From NCBI GenBank assembly GCA_965153455.1, contig OZ234493.1, forward strand, positions 14,126,213 through 14,190,212: a stretch of 64,000 nucleotides of DNA, read 5' to 3'. Source of the DNA: Sphagnum compactum (taxonomy: Eukaryota > Bryophyta > Sphagnopsida > Sphagnales). Positions 61,340 through 64,000 of the stretch are shown here, piece after piece (positions within the stretch are counted from its first letter, which is position 1; every line of letters starts with the position of its first letter). The notes below the pieces were generated by a model. That model saw only the letters and a list, made by a program, of their open reading frames with translations. It searched no databases and was not told where the DNA came from. A program made the position numbers and the translations under genes.

Positions 61340-61570
61340 ACTAGTCTTTGCGACTAAATTTTAGTCGCAAGAAACATTTTGCAACTAAAATCCCTTTAGT
61401 CGCCTACGACAAGTTGCATGTGATAAATTAGTCACAAATGACAAAGGGTATTATATGAAAGAAAAAGTCAACAAATACATTTCATCCTTTGACTCCATTG
61501 TATACGTATTGTCACATGCGATTAAGATGCAACTATTTTGGTCACAATTGAGGGCAAATGATGTGTTGCC
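61340..61570. repeat. Foldback region with TTAGTCGC-type motifs, copy 2
   Basis: Diverged copy of 47580-47810. Here GCGACTAAATTTTAGTCGC is a perfect palindrome, while the copy in D1 has one change. Confidence 0.4.
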
Positions 61571-61653
61571 ACGTGTTTTAATATTTTATTATTTAAATTA
61601 TTATTATTATTAATTGAATGGCTAAGTCTTTGGTGGACATCCTTTTGGGTTGC

Positions 61654-62059
61654 CTATGTGTTGATATTACATTGGCCTGGATGTTTGACACACCAAAGAG
61701 GCTGCAAAGGTTCAGCACCGATACCCCTGGACACTAACCGGAATCTCGAGTCATTCAACCTGTCAATAGCCTGTGCATATCCTTTTTTCCCATCAGGGTG
61801 CTTGTTGCCTGACCAAAGCGACTCAGCCAAAGCTGCAGTACGGGCCCACAGACGGCTGTCAAGAACTGTAGCATCTGCTTGTTCAGACCAGAGGCTCACC
61901 TCTGCACCAATCACAAGAGCAACTTCAGAACTTGTCAAATTGAAAGTGATATCATAATCATAAATTCTTGCCCATGTTTTGAAAGGTTTGCACCAGGATC
62001 CACCACTGCCACCAGGGTAGTTAAACGGATTCCCTGGGTCATTGCTGTCTTCATCATAC
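61654..62059 (-). pseudogene. Beta-hexosaminidase last exon, copy in repeat D2
   Basis: Open like the D1 copy, with the same acceptor and stop, but differing at about 15 of 139 codons at the amino-acid level. The changes hit residues conserved in the family (a Gly to Lys after SWC, the Trp of NDWRF to Ser, Pro to Ala after RLW). That fits drift without selection. Confidence 0.85.
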
Positions 62060-64000
62060 CTATACAAGACCAACCCAAGGTCATGTCAACTACAAACTGG
62101 GGAAAAACATTTGAAATGTTACATTGTATTGTAACTTGTTGTGTTTAATTCACATTATTATCAAAACCCATTTAAAGCATATTTTTAAATTTTTCACATT
62201 ATCATTGTGTGATCAATAATGTTATTGCAATTTTGTATATTGTTTACACATACGATGTTTAAAATGTTGTTTAAGTTGTAATGCATTTAAAATCAAATGT
62301 GAATGTTTTTGAAAAAACATGATATACATATTTTTATAATCTTCATTTTAAAAATCTTATTATTTTTAATAAATTATTATTAGAAATTCAACATATGAAC
62401 TAATAATAGGTTCACCCCATAGTTGTTATTTAACCTTACAACAATATTTTTTACCCTCCAAATATTATAATTCGGTTATTGACTCCAACCTTCACCAATA
62501 AACATGAACTTGAAATAATAAAAAACTATAACCTTTGAATAGTGAAGCACCTAAACCAATCGATATATATGATCATTGAAGAATAAATGTTAAATTGTCA
62601 AATATTCACCAACATGATATGCTGTTTTAAAATGGAAAGTCATGCCCTTAAAATTAAATGTTTAATGTCATATACATAATTGCATTAACCATAAATTTGA
62701 AAATTATATCAATAAAAAATAATAACATTTTTCAAATTTTGAAATTAGTTTTTTTAATTAAAAAATATTATTTGTTTAAAAAAATTATTGATTACATCTA
62801 ACTAATTCATGTATGACCTCCAAGGGAAAAAAATCATTTACATGTAATAATACAACTATTAACCTTTCAAAATATTGTTAAATTGGAATTTATTACTAAT
62901 TATGAAAAATTATAATTATAATTTTGCAAATCCAAATGCTTTATAGGATGTGAAAGAATTGTTGTCCTTACAATATGGTTTCCTTGTGACAATGTTTTAT
63001 AATGTCAATGAGGTAAGAGTTGAGACAAAAGTTTGAAACTTGTGCTTTTCAATTTCCATTCGTCATCATCTTTTGTATCTTTTTAAGCTATTCCAACAAT
63101 ACCATAATACATTTCTAGGTTCGACATCCCTTTGTATTGAAGGTTTAAAAAACAATTATGAAGCCAAAATTTGTTTACCCGACGTTTTTTTATGGGCATG
63201 ATAGTTTAGTTTTGTAAAGAATTGTGTTATTCTATCACATGTTTTTTTTCGTTTTTAAAAAAAATTTGTGTATGTAATAAATCTAAAAAATAAGCCCTAC
63301 TCTTTAGTGATTGATGGAATGTCAATGGTTGGTGCCATGTTTCCTGCAATGGAGGTTTTGGGATCAAAACCTCGATTGTGACGCAAAATGTTTGTATAGA
63401 ACATTAGTGATGAAAAAATGCCGATATTTTTTAATTTAAATAAATTTTTGTTGAAAATTCAAAAACAACTGCATCGAAATAAATTTTTCAAAATAAATAT
63501 ATTTCAACAATAAGATGCCAAACTTGAAAAGGTATTACAATAGTGTCAATAATAATCAAGTGTCGTTGTTCCCTCACATGATTATTATCATTATTGTTGT
63601 CCATTATTATTTTTACAAGAAGGTTTTTTTACAACTAAATGTTAACTTGTGATCACATGAGGGTAAACATGTGAGCGTACAAGAATCTTTTCAAAATATT
63701 TTTTGCCACAAATATAAAATATTCTTGAAATATGCCTTGCCACATCAAATATTTAATTGACATCGAAACATATTTATTCTGCCACATGACAATCTTTTAA
63801 ACATGGATGAAATTTGACAATGAATCAAAACTTTTGTAACATTTGAATACAATGAGATTTGGAAATGAATAAAGTTTGTATAGGAGGTGGCATTTGTTGA
63901 AAGGCTTTACATAATTCTTGAAATTGGAATATGGAATAAATTGAATAAGGGAAACATTATTTTTAATTGAGGCACATCAATGTTGTATATTTAATTTCAA

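Larger units (their letters stand above)
58245..64000 (+). repeat. Direct repeat D, copy 2 (runs off the window)
   Basis: Diverged copy of 44995-50227 still aligned at the last base of the window. It differs by substitutions throughout and by extra segments of 442 bp (60719-61160), about 31 bp (near 61220-61250) and about 38 bp (near 59870-59907). In copy 1 the matching position leads 1 kb further on into SMC6. Confidence 0.9.

Overview
This is a nuclear segment from a land plant with a large, repeat-rich, AT-rich genome. The evidence is a plant-type PLS-class PPR protein, a PRORP-type RNase P, a plant-specific B-type cyclin-dependent kinase with 8 exons, plant beta-hexosaminidase exon fragments, hAT and LTR remnants, and ordinary GT-AG introns. 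The PPR style (long runs of near-identical PLS triplets with a DYW tail) and the large gene-poor gaps suit a fern, lycophyte, bryophyte or other non-flowering plant. I cannot name the species.

Layout. 0-6 kb: low-complexity and decayed sequence around one single-exon gene for an unknown membrane-anchored protein (2497-3657). 5.8-17 kb: two RNA-maturation genes transcribed away from each other. On the minus strand is a three-exon PPR gene (6166-9878) whose DYW deaminase domain has decayed into a pseudogene tail (5815-6165). On the plus strand is a ten-exon PRORP gene (11090-16958) with an unusual repeated Ser-Pro-basic tail. Their 1.2-kb shared upstream region holds a 36-bp minisatellite. 17-27 kb: gene desert with minisatellites, foldbacks and SINE-like pieces. 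27.4-31 kb: CDKB1-type kinase (28838-30984). 31-34 kb: AT-rich desert.

34-64 kb is the most striking part. A solo LTR with a perfect target-site duplication (34340-35159) lies just outside a giant palindrome. Two 7,506-bp arms (35277-42782 and 48381-55886) surround a 5.6-kb spacer. Every coordinate pair I compared sums to 91163 and I found no difference between arms, even in AT-rich DNA and a TA microsatellite. Each arm carries an intact, intron-free SMC6 gene, and the two point at each other. The spacer holds diverged pieces of a gene-fragment-bearing repeat: a beta-hexosaminidase last exon, a gene-like GC-rich block and a SWIM-like zinc-finger frame. The right part of the spacer plus the inner right arm recurs as a direct repeat from about 58245 to the window end, a few percent diverged, so a further SMC6 copy may lie just beyond the right edge. 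A decayed hAT transposase separates the palindrome from that repeat.

Functionally, PPR and PRORP both fit organellar RNA maturation. CDKB and SMC6 belong to cell division and genome stability. Nothing suggests the whole set forms one pathway. Gene models were built by eye from splice signals and reading phase and have not been checked against transcripts.
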